From assembly GCA_019242135.1 (NCBI GenBank), contig JAFAWC010000409.1, forward strand, positions 1 to 12,167: a stretch of DNA of 12,167 nt, given 5' to 3'. The stretch is from Mycobacteriaceae bacterium (GTDB taxonomy: Bacteria; Actinomycetota; Actinomycetes; Mycobacteriales; Mycobacteriaceae). Made by a program: the position numbers and the translations under genes. Shown one piece after another: positions 1 to 8,069 of this stretch (its first letter is position 1; every line of letters starts with the position of its first letter). The notes beneath the pieces are model-generated. The model worked only from the letters and a program-made list of their open reading frames with translations. It searched no databases and was not told the DNA's origin.

Positions 1-972
1 GGTGCCCAGATCGGGGTGGACGGCGTCGTGGCCGCCCTCGTCGCTGCCAATCGCCCACGGCGACCCGACGTCGTCCGGCGCCGCGGTCACCGAGTTGTTG
101 CGGCCCTTGCGGTGCACCTTGCCGATCGGGTGGATCGGCGGCAGGTACACGACGTCGAAGCCCATCTTGGCGATCCGCGGCAGCGCATCGACCGCGGTGG
201 CGAACGTGCCATGAACGGGCCTGCCCTTGGCGTCCCAGCCGCCGGTGGATCGCGGGAACATCTCGTACCAGGACCCGAACCTGGCCAGCGGACGGTCGAC
301 CCACACCCCGTAGGCCGCGCCGCGGGTCAGCAGCTCGCGCAGGGGGTACTGCGCGAGCAGGTCGGTGACCTCATCGGTGGTGGCCCCGCCGACGCGAGTC
401 AGCGGGTCGCCGGGTGCGCGCAGCGCCGTCGCGGCTTCCAGCAGTGGATCGCGCAGTTTGCGCGGCATTCCCATCGCGGCACGCTCGAACAGCTTGGCGC
501 CCACCAACAGGTCATTGGCCAGTTCGGGCTCGCCCTGGCCGGCGTCCAGTTTCGCGGTGACCGCATGGCGCCAGGTACTGATCGGGTCGCCCCAGCCGTC
601 CACTCGAAAGGTCCACAGCCCGACGCTGTCCGGGGTGAATTGACCATGGAACACGTCGGGCTCGGTACCCAACGACATTGGCTCCACGACCGGTTTGACG
701 CGTGGCAGCCGAGCCGCCAACGCGCCGCTACCGGCTCGGCGCCCGAGCGGCTCGGCACCCGGTGCCGCCGTCACCGTGCGACTGCTCCTACCCACCAGCC
801 GCGGATACCCGCGGCCCAGGTACCGGACCACCAGCGTAGCGGCGACGGCCTCGTGTCCCTCGCGCCAGACCGTCGCCGACACCGGCACAATCTCGCCCAC
901 CACCGCCTTAGCCGGATAGGTTCCGCACGAGACGACGGGTCGCACATCATCGAGTTGGATTCGACCGGGCAC
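1..972 (-). CDS. glgE: GlgE maltosyltransferase, N-terminal part (gene runs off the left edge)
   Basis: GlgE (GH13_3) transfers maltose from alpha-maltose-1-phosphate to the non-reducing end of an alpha-1,4-glucan and releases phosphate; it acts in the cytosol at the end of the trehalose-to-glucan pathway. The 324 visible codons read without a stop. Residues about 1-130 are the N-terminal beta-sandwich region ([10 protein letters not shown], later [15 protein letters not shown] and DGWGDP). The catalytic barrel begins near residue 235 ([16 protein letters not shown], then [20 protein letters not shown] at about 271-290). The catalytic Asp/Glu lie beyond the window; the family is about 700 residues long. 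The start is GTG at 972: an in-frame TGA lies two codons upstream and GAAGGAG precedes it by about 6 nt. Compared with my memory of the M. tuberculosis protein, a Gly/Ala/Arg-rich loop near residues 58-84 is longer by roughly 14 residues. Identity is very likely. Confidence 0.95.
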   Translation of the reverse strand, partial: MPGRIQLDDVRPVVSCGTYPAKAVVGEIVPVSATVWREGHEAVAATLVVRYLGRGYPRLVGRSSRTVTAAPGAEPLGRRAGSGALAARLPRVKPVVEPMSLGTEPDVFHGQFTPDSVGLWTFRVDGWGDPISTWRHAVTAKLDAGQGEPELANDLLVGAKLFERAAMGMPRKLRDPLLEAATALRAPGDPLTRVGGATTDEVTDLLAQYPLRELLTRGAAYGVWVDRPLARFGSWYEMFPRSTGGWDAKGRPVHGTFATAVDALPRIAKMGFDVVYLPPIHPIGKVHRKGRNNSVTAAPDDVGSPWAIGSDEGGHDAVHPDLGT

Positions 973-1156
973 CCATCACTCCTTCGGTGGCGCGACACGG
1001 GTATGCCGCGGGGTTCATCTGTCTCCGGCTGATTTCACACTGGTTCCCACCGTAGTGTCGGTCCCAAACGCGGGCGAGGTCACCGCACATTCCCCGCAGA
1101 GGCATTTCGGTCGCTCAGCGCTGCACACCCGCGGATTCTGCGTAAGGTAAGGGTGC
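973..1156. promoter_or_regulatory. glgE/glgP divergent intergenic region
   Basis: This 184-bp gap separates the divergent start codons of glgE and glgP and must hold both promoters if they have their own. On the minus strand the only TANNNT hexamer I see between the two genes is TACGGT (1054 to 1049); it has no recognisable -35 and would give a leader of about 70 nt for glgE. An 8-bp perfect palindrome, CAGCGCTG, lies at 1116-1123. I see no RNA gene, no convincing hairpin terminator and no open reading frame with homology. Confidence 0.5.
1143..1148 (+). promoter_or_regulatory. Candidate -10 box for glgP
   Basis: TAAGGT fits the mycobacterial SigA -10 pattern TANNNT and lies 8 nt before the glgP GTG. 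Transcription starting 7 nt after its last T would begin at 1155, giving a leader of 0-2 nt. No -35 match is visible, which is common for mycobacterial promoters. The alternative reading is that AAGG at 1144-1147 is a weak Shine-Dalgarno 9 nt upstream of the GTG. Confidence 0.45.
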
Positions 1157-3745
1157 GTGAAGGCGCTGCGTCGTTTTTCTGTCCGTGTTCATTTGCCTGA
1201 CCGTTTAGCGGCGCTGGAACAGCTCGCCGTTAATTTGCGATGGTCCTGGGACAAGCCCACTCAGGATCTGTTCGCCGCGATCGATCCGGCGGTGTGGGAG
1301 CGCTGCAACCAGGATCCGGTCGCCCTGCTGGGCGGGGTGACACCCCAGCGGTTGGACGAGCTTTCGGTCGACCCGCATTTCCTCGACCGGTTGGACCGGC
1401 TCGCCGACGACCTCAGGGATTATCTGACCCGCCCGCTCTGGTACCAGGAGCAGCAGGCGGCCGGTGCGGTATTGCCGACCGGAATTGCCTACTTTTCGAT
1501 GGAATTCGGAGTATCCGAGGTGTTACCCAACTACTCGGGCGGGCTGGGCATCCTCGCCGGCGACCACCTCAAGGCTGCCTCCGATCTGGGCCTGCCGTTG
1601 ATCGGGGTCGGTCTCTACTACCGGTCGGGTTACTTTCGTCAGTCCTTGACCGCCGACGGGTGGCAGCAGGAGACGTATGCCTCATTTGATCCGCAGGGCT
1701 TGCCGTTGCGCCTGCTGACCACCGCGGCCGGCGAGCCGGTGCTGGTCGAGCTGGCCCGGTCAGGTGGGTACGAGCTGCGCGCGCGGGTCTGGGTCGCGCA
1801 GGTGGGGCGAATTCCGTTGCTGCTGCTCGACTCCGACGTGCCGGAAAACGACCACGAAATCCGCGGTGTCACCGACCGGCTGTACGGCGGCGACCAGGAC
1901 CACCGCATCCGGCAGGAGATCCTGGCAGGAATCGGGGGTGTGCGGGCGATCCGGGCATTCACCGCGTTCGAGGGCATCGACGCCCCCGAGGTGTTCCATA
2001 TGAACGAAGGTCACGCCGGCTTCCTGGGTCTGGAGCGCATTCGCGAGCTGATGACCGACTCAGGGCTCGATTTCGACACCGCGCTGACCGTCGTGCGGTC
2101 GAGCACGGTCTTCACCACACACACGCCGGTGCCGGCCGGTATCGACCGGTTCCCAGTCGAGATGGTGCGCCACTATTTCGCCGGTGATGATGGCAAGAAA
2201 GGAGCGGGCTTGGTACCGGGTGTACCGCTGGACCGCATCATCGCGCTCGGTGCCGAGGACGATAAGACGAAGTTCAACATGGCCCACATGGGCCTGCGGC
2301 TTGCACAGCGAGCCAATGGCGTCTCGCTGCTGCACGGCCGGGTCAGCAGGGCGATGTTCAATGAGCTCTGGCCGGGCTTCGATCCCGACGAGGTGCCGAT
2401 CGGGTCAGTGACCAACGGCGTTCACGGGCCCACCTGGGCCGCGCCGCAGTGGCTTGCGCTCGGCCGCGAACTGCTTGGCGCGGACTCGCCGAGCGAGCCT
2501 GCCGTATGGGAGCGAGTCCAGCAGGTGGACTCCGGTCACCTTTGGTGGATCCGCTGCCAGCTGCGCGAGCAGCTCATCGCCGACGTGCGTCGCCGGCTGC
2601 GGTTGTCCTGGCTGGAGCGCGGCGCGCCCGATGCGGAATTAAGTTGGATCGCAGGGGCTTTCGATCCGAACGTGCTGACGATCGGGTTCGCCCGCCGGGT
2701 GCCGACTTACAAACGACTGACCTTGATGTTGCGTGATCCCGATCGCCTGCGGCGCCTGTTACTAGACGATGAGCGGCCGATTCAGATGATCGTCGCTGGA
2801 AAGTCGCACCCGGCAGACGACGGCGGCAAGGCGCTGATCCAACAAGTGGTGCGGTTTGCCGACCAGCCCGACGTGCGGCACCGGATCGCGTTTCTGCCCG
2901 ACTACGACATGTCGATGGCGCGCATGTTGTTATGGGGCTGCGACGTGTGGCTGAATAACCCGTTGCGGCCACTGGAGGCCTGCGGTACATCCGGGATGAA
3001 AAGCGCTCTCAACGGTGGTCTCAACCTGTCGATCCGCGATGGCTGGTGGGATGAGTGGTGCGACGGCGAAAACGGCTGGGAGATTCCCACCGCCGACGGT
3101 GTTTCCGAGAGCCGTCGCGACGACTTGGAGGCCGCCGCGCTCTACAACCTGCTCGAAACCACAGTGGCGCCGAAGTTCTACGAACGTGACGGGGCCATCC
3201 CTCGCCGATGGGTTGAGATGGTGCGGCATACGCTGCAGGTACTCGGGCCGAAGGTGCTGGCGTCGCGCATGGTCCGCGACTACGCCGAGCAGTACTATGC
3301 TCCGGCCGCCGAGTCGGTGCGGCGCACGACTGCGCCAGTCGGCGAAGAGAACTTCGGCAACGCCCGCCGGCTGGCCGAGTACCGGCATGAGGTCTCTGAG
3401 GCATGGCCGAAGATTCAGATCACCGAGGTCGACAGCACAGGGTTGCCCGACACCCCGTTGCTCGGCTCGCAGATGACGCTGACGGCTACCGTCCACCTCG
3501 CGGGCCTGGCGCCCGACCAGGTGACGGTGCAAGCCCTCGTCGGTCGTGTCGACATGGATGACACGTTGCTGGACCCCGTCCACGTGCCGATGGCCCACAC
3601 CGGCACGGCCGATGGAGGCGACGAGGTCTTCGCGACCACGACGCCGCTGCCGGTGGCCGGCTCGGTGGGGTATACGGTGCGGGTGCTGCCGCACCACCCG
3701 CTGCTCGCGGGAGATAACGAGCTGGGCCTGGTCACGCTCGCCTGA
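1157..3745 (+). CDS. glgP: Alpha-glucan (glycogen/maltodextrin) phosphorylase GlgP
   Basis: This GT35 enzyme cleaves terminal alpha-1,4 glucosyl units with phosphate to give glucose-1-phosphate. It uses pyridoxal phosphate and acts in the cytosol. The 862 residues start MKALRRFSVRVHLPDRL and carry the N-terminal segment typical of the bacterial/actinobacterial alpha-glucan phosphorylase subfamily (DUF3417-like, about 1-120), then the phosphorylase core: EFGVSEVLPNYSGGLGILAGDHLK, HMNEGHAGF and TTHTPVPAG. The pyridoxal-phosphate lysine is in EACGTSGMKSALNGG, K615. A beta-rich tail of about 90 residues (from KIQITEVDSTGLPDTPLLG) is also typical. Length is near the roughly 860 residues I recall for the M. 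tuberculosis protein. The start is GTG with only a weak AAGG upstream. Opposite glgE, it is positioned to degrade the polymer GlgE makes. Its stop is 9 bp from the end of convergent dinG. Confidence 0.95.
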   Translation: MKALRRFSVRVHLPDRLAALEQLAVNLRWSWDKPTQDLFAAIDPAVWERCNQDPVALLGGVTPQRLDELSVDPHFLDRLDRLADDLRDYLTRPLWYQEQQAAGAVLPTGIAYFSMEFGVSEVLPNYSGGLGILAGDHLKAASDLGLPLIGVGLYYRSGYFRQSLTADGWQQETYASFDPQGLPLRLLTTAAGEPVLVELARSGGYELRARVWVAQVGRIPLLLLDSDVPENDHEIRGVTDRLYGGDQDHRIRQEILAGIGGVRAIRAFTAFEGIDAPEVFHMNEGHAGFLGLERIRELMTDSGLDFDTALTVVRSSTVFTTHTPVPAGIDRFPVEMVRHYFAGDDGKKGAGLVPGVPLDRIIALGAEDDKTKFNMAHMGLRLAQRANGVSLLHGRVSRAMFNELWPGFDPDEVPIGSVTNGVHGPTWAAPQWLALGRELLGADSPSEPAVWERVQQVDSGHLWWIRCQLREQLIADVRRRLRLSWLERGAPDAELSWIAGAFDPNVLTIGFARRVPTYKRLTLMLRDPDRLRRLLLDDERPIQMIVAGKSHPADDGGKALIQQVVRFADQPDVRHRIAFLPDYDMSMARMLLWGCDVWLNNPLRPLEACGTSGMKSALNGGLNLSIRDGWWDEWCDGENGWEIPTADGVSESRRDDLEAAALYNLLETTVAPKFYERDGAIPRRWVEMVRHTLQVLGPKVLASRMVRDYAEQYYAPAAESVRRTTAPVGEENFGNARRLAEYRHEVSEAWPKIQITEVDSTGLPDTPLLGSQMTLTATVHLAGLAPDQVTVQALVGRVDMDDTLLDPVHVPMAHTGTADGGDEVFATTTPLPVAGSVGYTVRVLPHHPLLAGDNELGLVTLA

Positions 3746-3754
3746 CCGCGGGTT

Positions 3755-5728
3755 TTACGGCAGCCCGTCGTCCCCGCCTGTAGTGAGCCGGTCGAGTGCT
3801 GCCAGCACCGTTGCGCGGTCGGAGGTGAACCAGAAGGGCGGCAAGGAGTCTCGGAGAAAACGGCCGTAGCGCGCGGTCGCCATCCGAGAGTCGAGAACGG
3901 CCACCACACCTTTGTCGTTGCTGCGGCGAAGCAGCCTGCCGGCGCCTTGGGCGAGCAGCAGCGCAGCGTGGCTGGCGGAGACGGCCATGAAACCGTCACC
4001 TCCGCGCGCGGTCACGGCGCGCTGGCGGGCCGTCAGCAGCGGATCATCAGGGCGCGGGAACGGAATCCGGTCGATGATCACCAGTGACAAGGACGGGCCC
4101 GGAACGTCCACACCCTGCCACAGCGAAAGCGTTCCGAACAACGAGGTTTCGGTTTCGGCGGCGAATCGTCGCAGGAGCGCGGCGGTGGCATCGTCGCCCT
4201 GGCACAACACCGGTGTGCTGAGCCTTTCGCGCATCTCCGCGGCGGCGGCGGTGGCCGCGCGCATCGACGAGAACAGGCCGAGGGTGCGTCCGCGCGCCGC
4301 CGATATCAGAGCGGCGATCTCGGCGAGCTGCTCGGCAGAGCCGGTGCCGTCCCGGCCCGGGGCCGGGAGATGGCGTGCGACATACAAGATGCCCGACTTG
4401 GCGTGCTGGAAAGGCGATCCCACGTCGACGCCGCACCACTTGACGTCCTCGGCATCCTGTCCGGCCAATCCCCACTCCGACGCAATCGAGTCGAAGGAGC
4501 CACCCGGCGTCAGCGTCGCCGACGTCAGGACGGTGGTGGCGCGGCGGAACAATCCGCCGCGCAGCATCGCGGCCACTGACAGGGGCGCAACGCGCAGATG
4601 CACCGCGTTCTTGGTGTCATCGCTGGCGAGCCACACGACATCGCTGCGATCGGGGATATCACACCGAAACGAATCCAGGATTCGCGTGCATGTGTCAGCG
4701 ATGTCGTCGAGGGCGGTGACCGCCTCGGTGCGTGCGGCGGCGGCGCGGACATCGCTCGCGGCACTCGGAACGGCGCGGCGCGCGGCGGCGGCGACATCTC
4801 TCAGCGCGGACAGCAGCGCGCCCAGCCCGTCATCGAGATGGTCGATCCGCCCCGGTGCCACGCCTCGGATCGCCGATGTGAGCGCAGTGGTCGCCTCTTC
4901 GAAACGTCCGAGAAGTTCGGGCCGAATCACCCTGGCGATCCGTCGGGCCGCGACGGCCAGGGGTAACGCCGAAAGCTCCTGTGTTGCAACGGCGGTGACT
5001 CGACTTACTAACTCGTGGGCTTCGTCGATCACCAGCAAATCATGTTCGGGGAGCACCGGCGCGTCGGAGATCGCGTCGATGGCCAGCAGCGCATGGTTGG
5101 TGACGACGACGTCGGCACTTCCGGCGCGGTCTCTTGCCTTCTCGGCATAGCAGTCTGCGCCGAACGGGCAATGCGCCACTCCCAGGCATTCCCGCGCCGA
5201 AACGCTCACCTGTGACCACGACCGGTCGGGGACGCCGGGGATCAGTTCGTCGCGGTCACCGGCGTCGGTCGCCGATGCCCACACGGTCAATCGCTGCACG
5301 TCCCGACCCAGGGCGGTGCTGGCCGTCGGCTCGAACAGCGTTTCGTGCGCAGCCTCCTCGCCGTTTGACTCATCGCGGGTTCCGTTGTGAAGTTTGTTCA
5401 GGCACAGGTAGTTTCCACGGCCTTTGAGTATCGCGAACCGGGGGCGGCGCGGCAGGCTCTCTTCCAGAGAATCGGCGAGCCGGGGCAGGTCTCGCTCGAC
5501 GAGTTGACGCTGCAGTGCAATGGTTGCCGTGGAAACGACGACCGGGCAGTCGGTTTCGACCGCGCGGGCCAGCGCCGGAACGAGGTAGGCCAGCGACTTG
5601 CCGGTCCCCGTGCCGGCCTGCACGGCCAGGTGCTCGCCGGTGTCGAACGCCCGTGCGACCGCCTCGGCCATTGCTACTTGGCCGGGCCGCTCCGTGCCGC
5701 CCAACGCATCGACGGCGATGGCGAGCAT
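3755..5728 (-). CDS. dinG: DinG-family Fe-S ATP-dependent DNA helicase
   Basis: This XPD-like superfamily 2 helicase is predicted to unwind DNA 5'-to-3' and to act on R-loops, D-loops or forked structures in repair. The 657 residues contain Walker A AGTGTGKS (38-45), the helicase segment VVVSTATIALQRQL (63-76), and four cysteines suited to a 4Fe-4S cluster (C109, C181, C187, C193 in NYLCLNK and CLGVAHCPFGADC). They also contain the DEAH box (LLVIDEAHEL, D235-H238), TSATL, SLWQGVDVPG, RIPFPRPDDP and the arginine-finger motif VI AQGAGRLLRR (593-602). The ATG at 5728 lies 5 bp after the pncB stop. No proper Shine-Dalgarno is close: GAGGAGGAG at 5763-5755 is 26 nt away, so translation may be coupled to pncB. 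The M. tuberculosis protein, as I recall it, extends about 11 residues further at the N-terminus; no in-frame start codon for that is seen here. Confidence 0.93.
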   Translation of the reverse strand: MLAIAVDALGGTERPGQVAMAEAVARAFDTGEHLAVQAGTGTGKSLAYLVPALARAVETDCPVVVSTATIALQRQLVERDLPRLADSLEESLPRRPRFAILKGRGNYLCLNKLHNGTRDESNGEEAAHETLFEPTASTALGRDVQRLTVWASATDAGDRDELIPGVPDRSWSQVSVSARECLGVAHCPFGADCYAEKARDRAGSADVVVTNHALLAIDAISDAPVLPEHDLLVIDEAHELVSRVTAVATQELSALPLAVAARRIARVIRPELLGRFEEATTALTSAIRGVAPGRIDHLDDGLGALLSALRDVAAAARRAVPSAASDVRAAAARTEAVTALDDIADTCTRILDSFRCDIPDRSDVVWLASDDTKNAVHLRVAPLSVAAMLRGGLFRRATTVLTSATLTPGGSFDSIASEWGLAGQDAEDVKWCGVDVGSPFQHAKSGILYVARHLPAPGRDGTGSAEQLAEIAALISAARGRTLGLFSSMRAATAAAAEMRERLSTPVLCQGDDATAALLRRFAAETETSLFGTLSLWQGVDVPGPSLSLVIIDRIPFPRPDDPLLTARQRAVTARGGDGFMAVSASHAALLLAQGAGRLLRRSNDKGVVAVLDSRMATARYGRFLRDSLPPFWFTSDRATVLAALDRLTTGGDDGLP

Positions 5729-5733
5729 CTCGG

Positions 5734-7074
5734 TTACCGCTGCCGTCGGCGTGGCTCCTCCTCGGCGGGGTCGGTGGCAGAGACCATCCTGGTGGGAATC
5801 GCCGGCTCGCCGCCGGAGAGCTTCAGGCCATCCCAGGGCAGGCTTTTGAGTCCCTCGGCGACGCGGGCTCGTGCCGCCGACAGGTCCTCGGCGGCAACAG
5901 GTTCACCGCCACGGACCAACGGCACCGTGAGTACGCGGCCCGACTCGGTAGTCGTGGGCGGCTGAGCGGCCGGGTAAACGACTTCCTCCACGACGGTTCC
6001 CGTCGGTCGTGCCAATCGCATCGCGTGCTTGTAGCCGCCGTGCGATTCCTTTCGGGTGCTTCGCTTTTCCACTGGCATCCCGTCGACCTCGACGAGCTTG
6101 TAGACCATTTGGGCGGTCGGCGCACCCGACCCGGTGACGACCGACGTGCCGACCCCGTAGCTGTCGACCGGCGCTGCGCGCAGCGCGGCGATCGAGAACT
6201 CGTCGAGGTCACCGGAGACGACGATCCGGGTGTGCCTGGCGCCGAGATCGTCGAGTTGGCGGCGGACTTCGCGGGCCAGCACGGCCAGTTCTCCGGAGTC
6301 GATCCGGACAGCGCCCAACCCGGTGCCGGCCACCGCAACCGCGTTGGCCACGCCCATCGTGATGTCGTAGGTGTCCACCAGCAGCGTCGTATTCACGCCG
6401 AGCGCGTCGACCTGCGCACGGAACGCCGCACATTCGTCCGGACCGTCGGCGGTGGTGTGCAGCAGTGTGAACGCGTGGGCGCTGGTTCCCAGTGCGGGGA
6501 CACCGTAGTCGTGTTGGGCCCTCAGATTCGATGAGCCCGCAAAGCCGGCGATGTATGCGGCTCGAGCCGCGGCGACTGCCGCGTACTCGTGCGTGCGCCG
6601 CGAGCCCATCTCGACGATCGGTCTGTTTTCGGCGGCACTGACCATTCGCGCTGCAGCGGAGGCAATTGCCGTGTCGTGGTTAAGGATTGACAGCGATAAC
6701 GTTTCCAGGACAACGCATTCTGCGAACGTGCCCCGCACCGTCAACACCGGCGATCCAGAAAAGTACAGCTCTCCCTCGGGGTATCCGTCGACATCGCCAC
6801 GGAACCGGTACTGCGCGAGGTAGTCGACGGTATCGCGGTCGAGGAACCCGCGGACCGCGTCGAGCGCTGTTTCGTCAAACTCGTAAGACGCCAACGCTTC
6901 CAAGAACCGGCCGGTGCCGGCGACGACGCCGTACCTGCGTCCGTCTGGCAGCCGTCGCGCGAACAGCTCGAATGTCGTCCGCCGCTGCGCGGTGCCGTCG
7001 CGCAGCGCCGCCGAGAGCATGGTCAGCTCGTATTTGTCGGTCAGAAGCGCCGTCGGCTCCGCCCGAGTGCTCAC
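5734..7074 (-). CDS. pncB: Nicotinate phosphoribosyltransferase PncB
   Basis: PncB converts nicotinate, PRPP and ATP to nicotinate mononucleotide, the entry step of Preiss-Handler NAD salvage, in the cytosol. The 446-residue product begins [19 protein letters not shown], and [10 protein letters not shown] is the family N-terminal signature. Further landmarks are [15 protein letters not shown] (101-115), EMGSRRTH (155-162), GTSAH with the likely phospho-accepting histidine (H200), [14 protein letters not shown] (255-268), [10 protein letters not shown] (284-293) and [18 protein letters not shown] (303-320). The C-terminus carries a charged tail, [12 protein letters not shown]. The GTG at 7074 was chosen because homology begins there and a TACGGT -10 box lies exactly 6 nt upstream, which suggests a leaderless mRNA; no Shine-Dalgarno is visible. 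The open frame continues upstream to 7422, but only across clpS on the opposite strand. dinG follows 5 bp downstream. Mycobacteria have two pncB paralogues; position in this block points to the pncB1 type. Confidence 0.93.
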   Translation of the reverse strand: MSTRAEPTALLTDKYELTMLSAALRDGTAQRRTTFELFARRLPDGRRYGVVAGTGRFLEALASYEFDETALDAVRGFLDRDTVDYLAQYRFRGDVDGYPEGELYFSGSPVLTVRGTFAECVVLETLSLSILNHDTAIASAAARMVSAAENRPIVEMGSRRTHEYAAVAAARAAYIAGFAGSSNLRAQHDYGVPALGTSAHAFTLLHTTADGPDECAAFRAQVDALGVNTTLLVDTYDITMGVANAVAVAGTGLGAVRIDSGELAVLAREVRRQLDDLGARHTRIVVSGDLDEFSIAALRAAPVDSYGVGTSVVTGSGAPTAQMVYKLVEVDGMPVEKRSTRKESHGGYKHAMRLARPTGTVVEEVVYPAAQPPTTTESGRVLTVPLVRGGEPVAAEDLSAARARVAEGLKSLPWDGLKLSGGEPAIPTRMVSATDPAEEEPRRRQR

Positions 7075-7080
7075 CGGGTA

Positions 7081-7086
7081 ACCGTA
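7081..7086 (-). promoter_or_regulatory. -10 box of pncB (predicted leaderless transcript)
   Basis: Reading the minus strand, TACGGT is followed by TACCCG and then the GTG of pncB at 7074. With the last T of the hexamer at -7, the G of GTG is +1, so the mRNA would have no 5' leader. No -35 match is seen 17-18 bp upstream. The absence of a Shine-Dalgarno before the GTG fits leaderless translation, which is common in mycobacteria. Confidence 0.65.
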
Positions 7087-7109
7087 TCGGCTCGCGCCGA
7101 CGAAGCGGA

Positions 7110-7133
7110 CCGGAAGTGTGGCCGGAACGGTGT
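7110..7133 (+). repeat. Tandem 12-bp imperfect direct repeat in the pncB-clpS promoter region
   Basis: CCGGAAGTGTGG (7110-7121) is followed directly by CCGGAACGGTGT (7122-7133); 9 of 12 positions agree, including the first six. The repeat sits between the two divergent -10 boxes and covers the expected -35 position of clpS. It could be an operator for a dimeric regulator with tandem sites, but in GC-rich DNA such a short repeat may be chance. Confidence 0.3.
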
Positions 7134-7146
7134 CGGGGGGCGCCGG

Positions 7147-7152
7147 TATTCT
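7147..7152 (+). promoter_or_regulatory. -10 box of clpS (predicted leaderless transcript)
   Basis: TATTCT matches TANNNT and is followed by the six bases TGGTGC and then the clpS ATG at 7159. The last T would be at -7 and the A of ATG at +1, the exact leaderless geometry. No Shine-Dalgarno precedes the ATG (GGGGGG at 7135-7140 is too far away). This is the likely promoter of the whole clpS-to-murI operon. Confidence 0.65.
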
Positions 7153-7158
7153 TGGTGC

Positions 7159-7461
7159 ATGGTTACGCCAGCGCGAACCCGGCCGGGGACTCGCGAGCAG
7201 GCCGAGGCCGATGCCGTCGAAGCCGCGGATACACCGTGGATCACGATCGTGTGGGATGACCCGGTGAATCTGATGACGTATGTGACCTACGTGTTTCAGA
7301 AGCTCTTCGGCTACAGCGAACCGCATGCCACCAAGCTGATGCTTCAGGTGCACAACGAGGGCAGGGCCGTGGTTTCCGCAGGCAGCCGCGAGGCGATGGA
7401 GACCGATGTTTCCAAGCTGCATGCCGCCGGGCTCTGGGCCACGCTGCAGCAGGATCGCTGA
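7159..7461 (+). CDS. clpS: ClpS, adaptor of the Clp protease
   Basis: ClpS binds proteins with N-degron residues and hands them to the Clp AAA+ unfoldase (ClpC1 in mycobacteria) for degradation by ClpP. The protein has 100 residues: a variable, probably disordered N-terminal arm (1-25), then the ClpS core [16 protein letters not shown] (27-42), [16 protein letters not shown] (47-62), VHNEGRAVV (64-72), ending LWATLQQDR. The substrate-pocket residues D33, D34 and H65 correspond to Asp35, Asp36 and His66 of E. coli ClpS, while the pocket Asn34 of E. coli is Trp32 here, as in the mycobacterial orthologues I recall. It is the first gene of the rightward operon, divergent from pncB; its ATG follows a -10 box with leaderless spacing. 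The next gene starts 26 bp downstream. Confidence 0.93.
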   Translation: MVTPARTRPGTREQAEADAVEAADTPWITIVWDDPVNLMTYVTYVFQKLFGYSEPHATKLMLQVHNEGRAVVSAGSREAMETDVSKLHAAGLWATLQQDR

Positions 7462-7487
7462 CCGGCGCAGAGGAGACGGACGCGACC

Positions 7488-8069
7488 GTGCGCAAATGGA
7501 AGCGGGTCGACACCGCCGATGGCCCGCGATTTCGCTCTACTTTGGCCGCCCATGAGGCCTCGATGCTGCACAGCCTGGTGACGTCGATGTTGCGCATGCT
7601 AGAGGACCGCGAATCCTCGGCACCGGCAGACGAACTGGAGACGATCACCGGCATCCGGGCGGGGAACCCCCGGCGCCCGCAGGATGCGACCATGCGCAGG
7701 CTGTTGCCTGACTTCTATCGCCCTGAACGCAACCATCCCGCCGGTTCGGCGGCCGCAGAAAGCCTGAATGCCGCGCTGCGCAGCCTGCACGAGCCGGTCA
7801 TCATCGGGGCCAAGCGTGATGCTTGCCAACGGTTGTTGCGCACGATCCCCGCGGGTGGCGGCCGGTTCGAGTTGACGGGCGAGGACGCAAACGCGTGGGT
7901 TTCCGGGGTCAACGACATCCGGCTGGCGCTGGGCACGATGTTGGGGGTCGGGCCCGGAGGCCCCGAGCCGGTGCCAGACGATCACCCGATGGCCGGCCAC
8001 CACGACGTATATCAGTGGCTGACCGTCATGCAGGAATATCTCGTGCTGGCCTTGATGGGTCGGCGGTGA
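7488..8069 (+). CDS. DUF2017 family protein (Rv1332-like), function unknown
   Basis: This 193-residue protein begins MRKWKRVDTADGPRFRSTL, the characteristic start of the actinobacterial DUF2017 family, and ends YQWLTVMQEYLVLALMGRR. It appears mostly alpha-helical, with a middle segment FNA/LNAALRSLHEP-type (here ESLNAALRSLHEP) and DANAWVSGVNDIRLALG. No signal peptide, membrane segment or catalytic motif is recognisable. The M. tuberculosis orthologue has been labelled a possible regulator, but I see no DNA-binding motif. Family members almost always follow clpS in actinobacteria, so a role linked to ClpS/Clp proteolysis is a reasonable guess only. The start is GTG at 7488, preceded by GAGGAG at 7470-7475 (12 nt, rather far). 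Its TGA overlaps the next GTG (GTGA). Confidence 0.85.
   Translation: MRKWKRVDTADGPRFRSTLAAHEASMLHSLVTSMLRMLEDRESSAPADELETITGIRAGNPRRPQDATMRRLLPDFYRPERNHPAGSAAAESLNAALRSLHEPVIIGAKRDACQRLLRTIPAGGGRFELTGEDANAWVSGVNDIRLALGTMLGVGPGGPEPVPDDHPMAGHHDVYQWLTVMQEYLVLALMGRR

Noticed and set aside
16..1032. 338-codon plus-strand frame over glgE
   Set aside because: It is antisense to the glgE coding frame, which matches the family codon by codon; the antisense product is Arg/His/Gly-rich low-complexity sequence typical of shadow frames in GC-rich DNA.
2930..3697. 255-codon minus-strand frame inside glgP
   Set aside because: Shadow of glgP; no recognisable protein motif and the glgP frame is fully supported.
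3740..3780. Possible bidirectional terminator between glgP and dinG
   Set aside because: Only a 4-bp CGGG/CCCG pairing with a long loop is visible and there is no U-run; the gap between the genes is 9 bp, so no terminator is claimed.
3912..5150. 412-codon plus-strand frame over dinG
   Set aside because: Antisense to dinG, which has all helicase motifs; the product is Ser/Arg/Ala-rich and unlike any family.
7075..7422. N-terminal extension of pncB to an ATG at 7422
   Set aside because: The added 116 codons lie antisense to clpS and across the divergent promoters; PncB homology begins just after GTG 7074, which has a leaderless -10 box.
7823..8065. N-terminal extension of the P1 hydrolase to 7823
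   Set aside because: It overlaps DUF2017 in another frame and encodes Arg/Gly-rich sequence; family homology begins near GTG 8066, which overlaps the upstream stop.
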